Assembly: GCF_900095385.1 (NCBI RefSeq)
Contig: NZ_FMID01000049.1
Location: 17,831-81,830, forward strand
From: Methanoculleus chikugoensis
GTDB taxonomy: Archaea; Halobacteriota; Methanomicrobia; Methanomicrobiales; Methanoculleaceae
Direction: 5' to 3'
DNA length: 64,000 nt
In this document: one piece after another, positions 1 through 9,227 of the stretch
How positions within the stretch are numbered: position 1 is the first letter of the stretch
How the letters are laid out: the number at the start of each line of letters is the position of its first letter
Notes under the pieces: model-generated
What the model was told of the DNA's origin: nothing
What the model saw: only the letters and a program-made list of their open reading frames with translations
The model's database searches: none
Position numbers and translations under genes: made by a program

Positions 1-1
1 T

Positions 2-988
2 CCCCTCGCTCCGCCGGGAACCGGCGGGAGGACGATACCGGTGAGGACGCTCATCCTCCCCTACATCATCATCTTCGCCGCCCTGGTCTACCTCTGGTAC
101 TCAACGGTCGCCGAAGGCACGGCGCTCGCTACCGTCACCGGCATCGGGGACAAGATATGGAACACCCTCTTTATGGACTCATTCAACCCGACAACCGCCC
201 AGGGGATGCATATTCTCACCAGCCAGTCGACGACGCCCCTCCACGGCCTCGCGAAACTCGTCCATGTCGCCACCCAGGGCCTCATCGCCGTCGGGCTGCT
301 TGCAACCCTCGCAAGACGCGAGCGGTGGCGCATCGAGCCCGAGTATCTCGCCGTCTCGCTCGTTTTCCTGCTCATCAACGTAGCCGGCATCGTCGTCCCG
401 TTCTTCGCAAGCTCGCTCAACACCAGCAGGCTCTACCACATCACCCTGATCTTCCTTGCCCCGTTCGCGATCATCGGCGGCATAGCGCTGTACGAGAGGT
501 TGACCGGGTGGATACGCGCAGTCAGGGCCGCCCCGTTCATGGGGACGGCGTACCAGGCCCTCTCCGTATTCCTCGTCATCTTCTTCCTCTTCAACAGCGG
601 GCTCCTCTACCAGGTCATGGACGACAACCCGACGTCGATGGCGCTCGACACCGCCGGCGACAAACCGGTCTTCAACGGCAGGGAGGTGCAGGGAGCGGTA
701 TGGCTCTTCTCGGAGGGGAACGAGCGCCCGGTCTACGTCGACGGCACACGCTGGTGGCTTCTCTTAGGGTTCAACCCCGGCAGCCAGCGGTACGTTCCGG
801 CAAATGCGTCGCTGCTGGAGCCCAACTCCTACCTCTACTTCGGTACGTACAACCTCGTGCGGGAGAGCATCCGGATCGAGACGCAGGAGCACGCGGTCAC
901 CACGGCAACGTATACGGGTGCGGACCGGTTCATCCGGAGCCACCACCGGATCTACGATAACGCCGGTTCCGCCGTCTACTACCGGTGA
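2..988 (+). CDS. C-terminal part of a DUF2206-type polytopic membrane protein (5' end outside window)
   Basis: The reading frame is open to base 2, so the GTG at 41 is probably not the true start and the gene begins before the window. The visible part has about five hydrophobic segments, including one near the motif SRLYHITLIFLAPF, followed by a soluble tail of about 110 residues that ends in a Tyr-rich stretch. That layout matches archaeal DUF2206-type proteins, which are usually 700 residues or more and are found near glycan and surface-polysaccharide genes. The gene converges on a flippase gene, which fits a surface-glycan locus. Biochemical function is unknown. The family call comes from recalled sequence pattern. 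Confidence 0.65.
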   Translation, partial: PLAPPGTGGRTIPVRTLILPYIIIFAALVYLWYSTVAEGTALATVTGIGDKIWNTLFMDSFNPTTAQGMHILTSQSTTPLHGLAKLVHVATQGLIAVGLLATLARRERWRIEPEYLAVSLVFLLINVAGIVVPFFASSLNTSRLYHITLIFLAPFAIIGGIALYERLTGWIRAVRAAPFMGTAYQALSVFLVIFFLFNSGLLYQVMDDNPTSMALDTAGDKPVFNGREVQGAVWLFSEGNERPVYVDGTRWWLLLGFNPGSQRYVPANASLLEPNSYLYFGTYNLVRESIRIETQEHAVTTATYTGADRFIRSHHRIYDNAGSAVYYR

Positions 989-1012
989 AGAACCGGGCCC
1001 GGCAGCGTATCC

Positions 1013-1020
1013 AAAAAAAA
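1013..1020 (-). terminator. oligo-T terminator of the flippase gene
   Basis: A run of eight A on the + strand reads as T8 directly after the stop codon of the minus-strand flippase gene. Archaeal RNA polymerase terminates at oligo-T tracts. It lies between two convergent genes. Confidence 0.5.
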
Positions 1021-2262
1021 TTATAGCCACCCTTTCTTCTTCAGGATCAGGCCGACGAGGAGCGTTCCGGCGACGTACGTGGCGAGCCACGCGTATCCCA
1101 TGCCGATGAGGCCGAACCGGTTCATCATGGCGTAGCCGAGCCCGAGCAGGGCGACGCTGATAAAACCGCTGAGGACGACGAGGCTCCGGATATCGTTTCT
1201 GACCTTTGCGATGGATATGAACGTCTGGCAGATGGAGACGAAGAGGGCGGATGCGGCAAGCACGCGGAGCAGGGCCATCCCTTCGACGTAGTCCTTGCCG
1301 ATCAGGTTGAGAATCTGCTCCCCGAAGAGGGAGAGGCCGATGATCGCGGGTACGAGCAGGAGGAACATGCTCGCGAGCGTCCGGAGAACGCTCCTCTTCA
1401 TCTCCCCCCCGTGGCTCCCCTCGACGAAGAGCGAGGTCGTGAACGCGTAGGGGATCATGAAGAGGATCGAGACGATCGCGTAGGTGATGTAGTAGTTGGC
1501 GGTGCTCTCGGCCCCGAGCACGTTGAGCACCATGATCGGGATGAGCATGTTCGGGGCGGACATCAATATCCCGGCGACATACGCACCGGCGGAGAACTGC
1601 CATGCCTCCCGCAGGAAGACCCGGTCGACGCACGGCGTCGGCCGGACGGAACACCGAGCAAGGAGGACGAGAGCCAGGACGAGACCAAGGATGAACGAGA
1701 GGCCGAAGGCGCCGAAGATGCCCACCGCGCCGAGGAAGACCAGGGGGACGAGGAAGAGGATCCGCGTCCCGTAGAGCAGGTTCAGCGCGAAGTAGTGTTC
1801 GGACTTCCGCAGGGCGTTGAACGCACCCTCAAAGACCCAGGTGATGGAGTAAGCCCCGAGGATGACGAGGTAGAGCGGCGCGATCGTTCTGACGATGGCG
1901 AGCTCGGGAGCCAGGACGTCGACCGTTGCGATGAAGAAGAGGCCCGCACCGAGCGCAACCGCCGTAGGGACGAGGACGGCGGTTCCGATCACCCTGTTCT
2001 TGTCGCGGGTCGGAAAGAACCGGATCACCGACTGGTCGAGACCGAGGCGGGAGATGAGGATGAGGAGGCCCATCGACGACATCAGGGCGGTTGCAATACC
2101 CACGTCCGCCTGCGAGTAGAACCGGGCGGCGATCATCCAGAAGAAGAACCCGAACCCCGCTGCAACGAACGACGAGGCCATGATAAAGAACGAATTCCGG
2201 ATAAGCGGCTGCTGTAGGTGCTGCCTGACCTCACTGAAATTCTTCGGGAGCGCTACTGCCAT
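1021..2262 (-). CDS. polysaccharide/lipid-linked oligosaccharide flippase (Wzx/MATE-like)
   Basis: A protein of about 413 residues with 12 to 14 evenly spaced hydrophobic segments. The N-terminal NSFFIMASSFVAAGFGFFFW stretch and the ARFYSQADVGIATAL motif are typical of membrane flippases of the polysaccharide biosynthesis (MVF/MOP) family, which move lipid-linked sugars across the membrane. I chose the ATG at 2262 rather than the GTG at 2286. A TATA-like CTATATAG lies at 2287-2294 on the minus strand, which would put the transcript start near 2264 and make the ATG nearly leaderless. The neighbours are a DUF2206-type protein and surface beta-helix proteins, consistent with S-layer or exopolysaccharide glycosylation. 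Substrate unknown. Confidence 0.85.
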   Translation of the reverse strand: MAVALPKNFSEVRQHLQQPLIRNSFFIMASSFVAAGFGFFFWMIAARFYSQADVGIATALMSSMGLLILISRLGLDQSVIRFFPTRDKNRVIGTAVLVPTAVALGAGLFFIATVDVLAPELAIVRTIAPLYLVILGAYSITWVFEGAFNALRKSEHYFALNLLYGTRILFLVPLVFLGAVGIFGAFGLSFILGLVLALVLLARCSVRPTPCVDRVFLREAWQFSAGAYVAGILMSAPNMLIPIMVLNVLGAESTANYYITYAIVSILFMIPYAFTTSLFVEGSHGGEMKRSVLRTLASMFLLLVPAIIGLSLFGEQILNLIGKDYVEGMALLRVLAASALFVSICQTFISIAKVRNDIRSLVVLSGFISVALLGLGYAMMNRFGLIGMGYAWLATYVAGTLLVGLILKKKGWL

Positions 2263-2286
2263 TCGGCCGCCCGTATCGGTCGGCAC

Positions 2287-2294
2287 CTATATAG
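2287..2294 (-). promoter_or_regulatory. TATA-box-like element of the flippase gene
   Basis: CTATATAG on the minus strand, centred about 28 bases upstream of the ATG at 2262, as expected for an archaeal promoter with a near-leaderless transcript. Seen in sequence; activity inferred. Confidence 0.4.
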
Positions 2295-2511
2295 ATGTAT
2301 CCGCCGCTCCAACCCCGCGAGAGCCGGAGATCCTCCGGGAGAGAACGTTCAGGGCCGTGTTGCACGATGCGGCAACGGACGATGCCCGCCGGATTCGGAG
2401 AGGAGCGCCGTCCATAACCACTATCGCCACCAACTGTAGAGAAGGTAGGGGCGGCACCCGTGGCAAAACCCGGAGGAGAGGAGGGATCAACCGCTCCTCC
2501 CGGGAGACACT

Positions 2512-5073
2512 TTAGAGAGAAGAGGTCCTGCCGAAGAAGAAGTCGGCGAGCAGGGCAACATCCTTCCAGTCCACGGTGCCGTCTCCATTAACGTCGGCAG
2601 CCGGGTCGGACGGCGTTGTTTTCTGCGCCATCTCGGCAGCGATCGTCACGTCGACCCAATCGACGTTGCCGTCTCCGTTGAGGTCGCCCCTGACGGGGGC
2701 GGGGGTGCCGACGACGATCGCTTTGCTCATGACGTTGTTGGTCTCGTTCGACTCGGCAATCCGGTTGACGTCGTCGACGGTGGCCTTCACGGTGTGGGTG
2801 CCCTCGACGGCCTTCCAGGTTGCACCGCTTGAGCCGCCGTTCGCGGTCAGGGTAACCGACGCGCCGGGAGCGATCGCCGTGGCGTGGGTGTCGGACCAGA
2901 CGCCGGGCCCTGCCGCGCCGTCATCGAACGTAAAGAGGACGCCGTGCTTGGTGCCCGCAGGCGTGGGGGCGGTGCCCTGGTTCTTGATCGTGGCCTTCAG
3001 CGTCACCGCATCCCCGGTAGCGGGGTTCGCCGGCGTCCAGGCGATGTCGGTCACCACAAGGTCCGGCTTCCCGGAGGGGGCCGGCGTGGTGGGGGTGGGG
3101 GTCGGGGTGGACCCCGACGCGGCCTTCGAGACCGCGATCTGCTCGGTGCGAACGTTGTTTGCATCGTTCGACTCAGCAATCCGGTTGACGTCGTCGACGG
3201 TGGCCTTCACGGTGTGCGTACCCTCGACGGCCGTCCAGGTTGCACCGGCCGAACCGCCGTTCGCGGTCAGGGTGACCCAGGAGCCGGGGGCGATCGATGC
3301 CGCGTGGGCGTCGGACCAGACCCCGGGGCCGGCGGCACCGTCATCGAACGTAAAGAGGACGCCGTGCCGGGTGCCCGCAGGCGTGGGGGCGTCGCCCTGG
3401 TTCTTGATCGTTGCCTTCAGCGTCACCGCATCCCCGGAGGCGGGCTTCGCCGGCGTCCAGGCGATGTCGGTCACCACAAGGTCCGGCTTCCCGGAGGGAG
3501 CCGGGGTGGTGGGAACGGTCGGGGTCGGTGCCGGCGAGCCGGTGGACGTCACCTTCACGTTCTGGAGGGTCGCCTGACCTGCCGGAACCGTGCTTGCGAC
3601 AGTCACACCGGGGGAACCGGCGGGGAGGGTCTTAGAGACGATCTCCATGTCCTTCACGAGGACGTTCTGGGTCCTGTAGCCCTCGATCACGAACGGTTTT
3701 GCCGCATCGGAGACGATCTGACCGGAGAAGACGGTGTTAACGTTCTCCTTCGCCCAGACAAGCGTCTCCACGCGGTTGCCGGACGCATAGATGCTCACCT
3801 CGGAGTTGTCGAACTGGCCGTTCGTGCCGCCGAGGCTGGAACCCTTGCCCTTGTACCCGATCGGGTCGACCAGGTGGAAGTTCCGGATCTTCACGTTGTT
3901 CGCGAGGTCGACCTGGAGGCCGTAGCCGTTCGCGTTGATGCTCGTGCAGTTCTCCATCACCGTAGAGGGGTTGACCGAACGGCTCGGGATACTGTAGTAG
4001 CCGGCAGGCACCCGGTAGGAGAAGTCGGTTCTCCCGGCACCGGTGTCCTTCTCGACACAGTTGTAGAGCTTGCCGCCGTTCGTCGTGTAGAACCCGTTCA
4101 TGGAGTTGCCTTCCGCGACGCAGTTGATGAACGTCACGTCACAGTTCGGGGCGTAGTAGCCGCACCCGAAGTAGTGAGTCGACATGTCGTTCTGCTGGTA
4201 GGCCCGCGCCGGGAAGGGTTTCTGCCCGTTGTTGTTGCTCGTGCAGTTCTCGAGGACGGCGTTCGTCACCTTCGGGTCGAACTCGAAGTGGAACCCGGAC
4301 TCGAGAGTGCCCTCCGCATAGCAGTCCTTCACGCGAAGACCGTCCATGTCGTTGAGCTCCGCAAAGTTGAACCCGGTCACCCAGGGGTTGAACGCTCCGA
4401 ACTTGCCGCAGTTGATCGCCTGGCAGTTCTCGTAGCGAACGTTCTTGATCACCTTGTTCGTCGATCCCCAGGCATTGTGGAGGAACCCGTAGGTGCCGGT
4501 GTCCACGGCCTTGCAGTTGACGAACTCGACGTCCTCGAGGGTCGGGGCATATACGGTAGGATCGTGGATCAGGAGGTAGACCGCCTGGATGCTTGCATCA
4601 GCGGTTCCCGCGATGTTGTGGATCTTCGCGTGGCTTGCACGGATGTTCATCACACCGAGCCACTTGACACCGCTGCTGTAGCCGGTTCCCTTGATGTGGA
4701 ACCCGTCCAGCGTGATGTACTCGCGGTCGACGTTGATCCGCCCGTCGCGGGTGAAGACGAGGTTCGTCTCCGATTCACCTTCCCCCTTGAGGGTGGAGCC
4801 TGCTTTAGGAGAAATGATCCCTGCGCAGTTGTACGTACCACTGGAGAGGAGGACAACACCGCCGGATGACGGCAGGGCATTCAGTGCTGCCTGGATCTCC
4901 ACGTGATCGTTGACCCCATCACAGACGTAGGCAGCCGCCGCTTTATCGGCTGCACTGCTGTCGCTTGCCGCGACAATCGTGGTGGGAGTCGCTTCGAGTG
5001 CCCCGACAATCGGGATGAGCCCGACAATCAGGAACACTGCAATAAGAAGCTTCGTTGTCCGTCTATCTCGCAT
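2512..5073 (-). CDS. secreted right-handed beta-helix protein with two CARDB domains and a C-terminal dockerin
   Basis: About 853 residues. The ATG at 5073 is preferred because GAGGTGA sits just upstream. Order: signal peptide (about 1-27), an N-terminal block with YVCDGVNDHVEIQAALNALP, a long parallel beta-helix rich in NC.a and NNG-type turns (about 40-500), a Pro/Thr linker, CARDB domain 1, a second PTPTPT linker, CARDB domain 2 nearly identical to the first, and a dockerin-like tail with two DxNxDGxxDxxD calcium loops (DLNGDGNVDWVD and DVNGDGTVDWKD). It is a surface or secreted protein. Beta-helices of this type often bind or cleave polysaccharides, but no catalytic residues are recognisable. 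It is the first of three paralogs on the same strand. The two CARDB copies are almost identical in DNA (about 2730-3090 and 3150-3510), so the duplication is recent or maintained by gene conversion. Confidence 0.85.
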   Translation of the reverse strand: MRDRRTTKLLIAVFLIVGLIPIVGALEATPTTIVAASDSSAADKAAAAYVCDGVNDHVEIQAALNALPSSGGVVLLSSGTYNCAGIISPKAGSTLKGEGESETNLVFTRDGRINVDREYITLDGFHIKGTGYSSGVKWLGVMNIRASHAKIHNIAGTADASIQAVYLLIHDPTVYAPTLEDVEFVNCKAVDTGTYGFLHNAWGSTNKVIKNVRYENCQAINCGKFGAFNPWVTGFNFAELNDMDGLRVKDCYAEGTLESGFHFEFDPKVTNAVLENCTSNNNGQKPFPARAYQQNDMSTHYFGCGYYAPNCDVTFINCVAEGNSMNGFYTTNGGKLYNCVEKDTGAGRTDFSYRVPAGYYSIPSRSVNPSTVMENCTSINANGYGLQVDLANNVKIRNFHLVDPIGYKGKGSSLGGTNGQFDNSEVSIYASGNRVETLVWAKENVNTVFSGQIVSDAAKPFVIEGYRTQNVLVKDMEIVSKTLPAGSPGVTVASTVPAGQATLQNVKVTSTGSPAPTPTVPTTPAPSGKPDLVVTDIAWTPAKPASGDAVTLKATIKNQGDAPTPAGTRHGVLFTFDDGAAGPGVWSDAHAASIAPGSWVTLTANGGSAGATWTAVEGTHTVKATVDDVNRIAESNDANNVRTEQIAVSKAASGSTPTPTPTTPAPSGKPDLVVTDIAWTPANPATGDAVTLKATIKNQGTAPTPAGTKHGVLFTFDDGAAGPGVWSDTHATAIAPGASVTLTANGGSSGATWKAVEGTHTVKATVDDVNRIAESNETNNVMSKAIVVGTPAPVRGDLNGDGNVDWVDVTIAAEMAQKTTPSDPAADVNGDGTVDWKDVALLADFFFGRTSSL

Positions 5074-5100
5074 TATCTCACCTCTTGGGAGATACTCCAT

Positions 5101-5473
5101 TATCTGACAGCCGTCTTTTAAAAGGTTTTTTAAATAAAATAGGCTGATTTAAAAGATTTGAATTTTAAACAGACCCATCATTAGAGAGATAATCGATTAT
5201 TTCCACCATTTTGGGAATTTATGCCCCGACGAAAAGTAATATATACAAATTCGAAATTTAGCGCATACGCCCCGCAGAATACGCACCTTGACCGGGGATC
5301 CCCGGAGGTATTCCTGACGGATGAACGGGGGCAGAATATCCATTATAATACTGTAACTAATATAAAACTCGCAGAATTGTGCGACACCCCGCGCCCGGCC
5401 GACCGCGGCGGCAACTACCCCCTGCCGCACCCCGGCCGGATACGGCACCGGTGATCCGGGAGACGGGCGGCGA
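5101..5473 (-). other. AT-rich intergenic region upstream of the dockerin protein
   Basis: No gene seen. The part next to the gene (5100-5200) is strikingly AT-rich, with runs such as TTTAAAAAACC on the minus strand that could serve as BRE/TATA. The rest holds an AT-rich patch around 5340-5370 and no ORF with family resemblance. Confidence 0.4.
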
Positions 5474-7120
5474 TCAGAGCGAGCCCGAGACGACCGCCAC
5501 GTTCTCAAACGTCACCGCACCGGCAGGAACCGTATTCGTGAGGATGACGCCGTTGGTGAACGGTGCGAGGTTCGCGGAGACGATCTCCATATCCCTGATC
5601 CGGACGTTCTGCGTGCGATCGCCCTCGATCACGAACGGTTTTGCCGATTGCGAGACGATCCTGCCCGAATACTCGACGTTCTCGTTGTTCCTTGCCCATA
5701 TCAGCGTCTCCGCCCTGTCCCCCGATGCATAGATGTTGACCACGGAGTTAGACAGCGGCCCCCCCTGCGATCCTCCGAGGTTCGTCGCCTTTCCATCGAT
5801 CCCGGCCGGATTCTCCAGGGAGAAGTTCTTGATCAGGACATCGCTTGCGAGGTCGATATGAAGGCCGTAGCCGTACGAGTCGATGCTCGAACAGTTCTCA
5901 AGCACGAGAGACGGGGCTATCGATCGTGTCGGGGCGGCGTAGAACGATGCCGGCTGGACGAACCGGTAATCGGTCTTCCCGGCTCCGACGTTCCGGTCGA
6001 CACAGTTGTAGAGTTTGCCGCCGTTCGTCGCGTAGAATCCGTGCCGGCTGTTCCCCTCGGAGTAGCAGCTGATGAAGGTGACGTCACCGCGGGGTGCGTA
6101 GTAGCCGCACCCAAAGTAGTGCGTGGATCGGTCGTCCTCGCGGTAGGGCTTTGTCGGGTAGGCTTTCTGCCCGTTATTTCTGCTGATGCAGTTTGTGAGG
6201 ATGCAGTCGCGCTTCTCGGGGTCCCACTCGAAGTGGAACCCGGACTCCAGGTTGCCTTCCGCGAGGCAGTTCGTCACCCGGAGGCCTTCGATGTCGTTTA
6301 ACTCCGCGAAGTCGAACCCGGTCACCCAGGGGTTGAACGCACCGTACCTGCCGCAGTTGATCGCCTGACAGTTCTCGTAGCGGACGTTCTTGATCACCCT
6401 GTTCGTCGACCCCCAGGCGTTGTGGAGGAACCCGTAGGTCCCGGTGTCCACGGCCTTGCAGTTGACGAACTCGACGTCCTCGAGGGTGGGGGCGTAGACG
6501 TCCGGGTCGTGCAGCAGGAGGAAGACCGCCTGGGTGCCGGCATCAGCAGTCCCCTCGACGGCGAGGACCTTCGCGTGGCTCGCGTAGATGGTGACCACGC
6601 CGAGCCAGAGATCGGGCTCGGTCTTCGGGTACCCGGTGCCCCTGACGTGGAAGTTGTAGAGCGTGACGGATTCGCGGGAGACGAGGAGCCGCCCGTTGTC
6701 GGTGAACTCGATGAACGTCGCATCCACCCCTTCCCCGCAGAGCATGGTCTTCGCACCCGGGTAGATGTTCCCGGCGCAGTTGAACGTCCCTTCGAGGAGG
6801 GCGACCGTTCCGCCCGAGGATAGTGCATCGAACGCCGCCTGGATCTCCGCCTGGTCGTCGGTGCCGTCGCAGACGATATCGGCCCGGGCCTTCGCTGCAG
6901 CGCTGCTGTCGCCTGCCGCAACGACGATCGTCGGCCCGGCGACCTCCGGGGGCACCGCCGGAGTCGTGGGAATCGGGGTGACCGGTGGAGGGGGCGGGGG
7001 TACCGGCACCGGAGGGTAAAAGTGCACGATCAGCACGACGGCGACGATCACCGTGAGTATGATCGCGACGGCGATGAGGATGCGCCGTTCTCTCGTCCCC
7101 AGCTGCAGTCCTGCCGACAT
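5474..7120 (-). CDS. membrane-anchored right-handed beta-helix protein (paralog 2)
   Basis: 548 residues. The short N-terminal cytoplasmic stretch is followed by one membrane segment (about 13-34), a proline-rich linker (PPVPVPPPPPPVTP), then the shared N-terminal block with DIVCDGTDDQAEIQAAFDAL and a beta-helix of about 450 residues. Long stretches match the neighbour at 2512-5073 almost word for word (for example GTYGFLHNAWGSTN and GCGYYAP). Unlike that neighbour it has no CARDB or dockerin and ends with the helix, so the membrane segment is its only anchor. It is probably displayed on the cell surface. Function unknown; polysaccharide binding or lyase activity is possible. Confidence 0.8.
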   Translation of the reverse strand: MSAGLQLGTRERRILIAVAIILTVIVAVVLIVHFYPPVPVPPPPPPVTPIPTTPAVPPEVAGPTIVVAAGDSSAAAKARADIVCDGTDDQAEIQAAFDALSSGGTVALLEGTFNCAGNIYPGAKTMLCGEGVDATFIEFTDNGRLLVSRESVTLYNFHVRGTGYPKTEPDLWLGVVTIYASHAKVLAVEGTADAGTQAVFLLLHDPDVYAPTLEDVEFVNCKAVDTGTYGFLHNAWGSTNRVIKNVRYENCQAINCGRYGAFNPWVTGFDFAELNDIEGLRVTNCLAEGNLESGFHFEWDPEKRDCILTNCISRNNGQKAYPTKPYREDDRSTHYFGCGYYAPRGDVTFISCYSEGNSRHGFYATNGGKLYNCVDRNVGAGKTDYRFVQPASFYAAPTRSIAPSLVLENCSSIDSYGYGLHIDLASDVLIKNFSLENPAGIDGKATNLGGSQGGPLSNSVVNIYASGDRAETLIWARNNENVEYSGRIVSQSAKPFVIEGDRTQNVRIRDMEIVSANLAPFTNGVILTNTVPAGAVTFENVAVVSGSL

Positions 7121-7350
7121 GGAACTACCTGCCCGTTATTGCTGCTATCCGGGGATCGTGCGGAGCCGCGAGAGCCCGGCGACACCTCCCACCCCGGATC
7201 ACCCACTATGGCACGGAAGTACCATTTAAGGGTTTAGCCGACTCCCTCCCGCCGGAGGGTTCCGCCGGGGATTCCGGAAAGAAAACGGCCGGCTCTGGAG
7301 GTCGAGGGATTTACGCATGAAGCCTTCCGCACCACGGGCGCCCCGGGGAC

Positions 7351-8904
7351 CTATGCCGCACCGCCGGCCGGCAGCACCTTGAGATCCGTCAGGTCCGCAC
7401 CCCCTTCCAGCGTCCACTCGACCGCCACAGGCCGGGGAGCATCGGAGACGATCGTCCCGGAGTATGCGACGTTTCTGTTGTTGACGATGGAGACCAGCGT
7501 CTGCGGCCGGTCGCCCGACGCGGAGAGATCGATGACCGAGTCGGAGATGCCCGCATCGATCGTCGAATTCACCGGGAGTTCGCCGGACGGGCACCCGAGC
7601 ATCGCCCCTACACCGTTGATACCCGCCGGATCGGTCATGGTGAAGTTCCTGATGAGCGCGTTCTCCGTGCCGCAGACAAAGAGGCCCCAGCCGTAGGAGT
7701 CGAGGCTCCGGCAGTGATCCATCACGATGGACGGGCTCTTCGAGACGGGCAGGGACTGGAGGATGCAGTAAGATATGGGTTTTACGGAGCCGCCAGCGGT
7801 CGAGTTGCGGCCGGTCTCGCTCTCGGTGCAGTTGTAGAGGAGCACGCCTTCCGGGTTGATGACGAAGAACCCGAACGCACCGTTCCCCTCTGCCCGGCAG
7901 TTCACCAGCGCCACTTCCCCTCCCGGGAGGTAGAAGCCGGCGCCGAAGAAGTCGGGGTCGCCCACCAGGTAGTCGTCGGGATAGGGTTTCCGGCCGTTGT
8001 TGCGGCTCACGCAGTCGGTGAAGACGCAGTCGCGTTTCTCCGGGTCCCACTCGAAGTGGAACCCGGACTCCAGGTTGCCCTCCGCAAGGCAGTCCGCCAC
8101 CCGGAGGCCTTCGATATCGTTCAACTCCGCAAAGTTGAACCCGGTCACCCACTGGTTGAACGCACCGTCGCTCCCGCAGTTGATGGCGGAGCAGTTCTCG
8201 TACCGGACGTTTTTGATCGTCGTGTTTTTAGTTCCCCAGGCGTTGTGGAGGAACCCGTAGGTCCCGGTATCCGCGGCCCGGCAGTCGACGAACTCGACGT
8301 CTTCGAGGATGGGGGCGTAGACGTTCGGGTTGTGCAGCAGGAGGAAGACCGCCTGGATGCTCGCGTCCGCCGTGCCCGTGACGTTGTACACCCGGGCATG
8401 GCTCGCGTAGACGGTGAGCACCCCGTGCCACCGGGTGAGGTCGAGGGTCGTATCCGTGCTCGCGTTCACGTAGCCCGAGCCCCGGACGTGAAACCCGTCC
8501 AGGGTGACCCGCTCCTCCGAGACGTTGAGGAGGCTGTTCCGGCTGAACTCGAGGGACGTATTCTCCGGCCCCTGCCCGAGAAGCGTCGCTCCGGCGGCGG
8601 GGATGAGGCTGCCCGAACAGTTGAACGTGCCGTCCGAGAGGACGACCGTGCCGCCCGGCGGCAGCGCATCGAGCGCCGCCTGGATCTCCACCTGGTCGTC
8701 GAGGCCGTCGCAGACGTAGTGCGCATCCGCTGCAGCGCTGCTGTCGCTCGCCGCCACAACGATCGGCGCCGCGGGTGCGGCGGCAACACCCTGGACGAGC
8801 AGAAGCCCGGCAACTATGCCGACCAGGAGAACGACCGGCAGGTCCGCGGCGGGTGGGCGTGGCCGGGATGGATCTGACGCTTTTTGACGCAGGCGGGTAG
8901 TCAT
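7351..8904 (-). CDS. secreted right-handed beta-helix protein (paralog 3)
   Basis: About 517 residues. The ATG at 8904 is preferred over the upstream one at 8922 because GAGGAG lies five to ten bases before it. A basic N-terminus is followed by a hydrophobic segment (about 24-42, DLPVVLLVGIVAGLLLVQG), then the same HYVCDGLDDQVEIQAAL block and beta-helix as the two downstream paralogs, including GTYGFLHNAWG and ESGFHFEWDPEK. It lacks CARDB and dockerin domains. Three tandem paralogs suggest a locally expanded surface family. No enzyme signature recognised. Confidence 0.8.
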   Translation of the reverse strand: MTTRLRQKASDPSRPRPPAADLPVVLLVGIVAGLLLVQGVAAAPAAPIVVAASDSSAAADAHYVCDGLDDQVEIQAALDALPPGGTVVLSDGTFNCSGSLIPAAGATLLGQGPENTSLEFSRNSLLNVSEERVTLDGFHVRGSGYVNASTDTTLDLTRWHGVLTVYASHARVYNVTGTADASIQAVFLLLHNPNVYAPILEDVEFVDCRAADTGTYGFLHNAWGTKNTTIKNVRYENCSAINCGSDGAFNQWVTGFNFAELNDIEGLRVADCLAEGNLESGFHFEWDPEKRDCVFTDCVSRNNGRKPYPDDYLVGDPDFFGAGFYLPGGEVALVNCRAEGNGAFGFFVINPEGVLLYNCTESETGRNSTAGGSVKPISYCILQSLPVSKSPSIVMDHCRSLDSYGWGLFVCGTENALIRNFTMTDPAGINGVGAMLGCPSGELPVNSTIDAGISDSVIDLSASGDRPQTLVSIVNNRNVAYSGTIVSDAPRPVAVEWTLEGGADLTDLKVLPAGGAA

Positions 8905-9195
8905 CACGCTCCTCGGGCACATCGTACGGGCTACCGGGTAGAGGTGTCGGAAACTTCACCCCGATATAGCAGCAGAGATATAAAAATCCATGCGCGAAGA
9001 AATAGCCATACGCCACCATACACAGGGGTTCCGGCACCCACGCGGGCGGCGGTCGGAACCGGCCCGGATACCCGGGGCAGCCACCTGTCTTCATCGTGCC
9101 GCCGACTGCCGGCCCGGATCGCCCCCGGTGCCGGGGCGGAGAAATGCGGCCGAACCGGCCGAACGGCGGGGCGATGCGGGTCGCCGGTGGAATTG

Positions 9196-9203
9196 TATAT
9201 AAA
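9196..9203 (+). promoter_or_regulatory. TATA box of the zinc-ribbon gene
   Basis: TATATAAA lies 25 to 32 bases before the ATG at 9228, which predicts a leaderless or near-leaderless transcript. It is a close match to the archaeal TATA consensus. Confidence 0.55.
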
Positions 9204-9227
9204 GAGATACAATATTATTCGGGAAAT

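Noticed and set aside
2700..3510. Direct repeats that could be read as a CRISPR-like array
   Set aside because: The repeats are two full coding CARDB domains of about 360 bases, not short repeats with unique spacers; no CRISPR array was seen anywhere.
2884..4869. Long antisense reading frame through the dockerin protein
   Set aside because: It has no family resemblance and Arg/Gly-rich composition, as expected for a shadow of a GC-rich coding strand.
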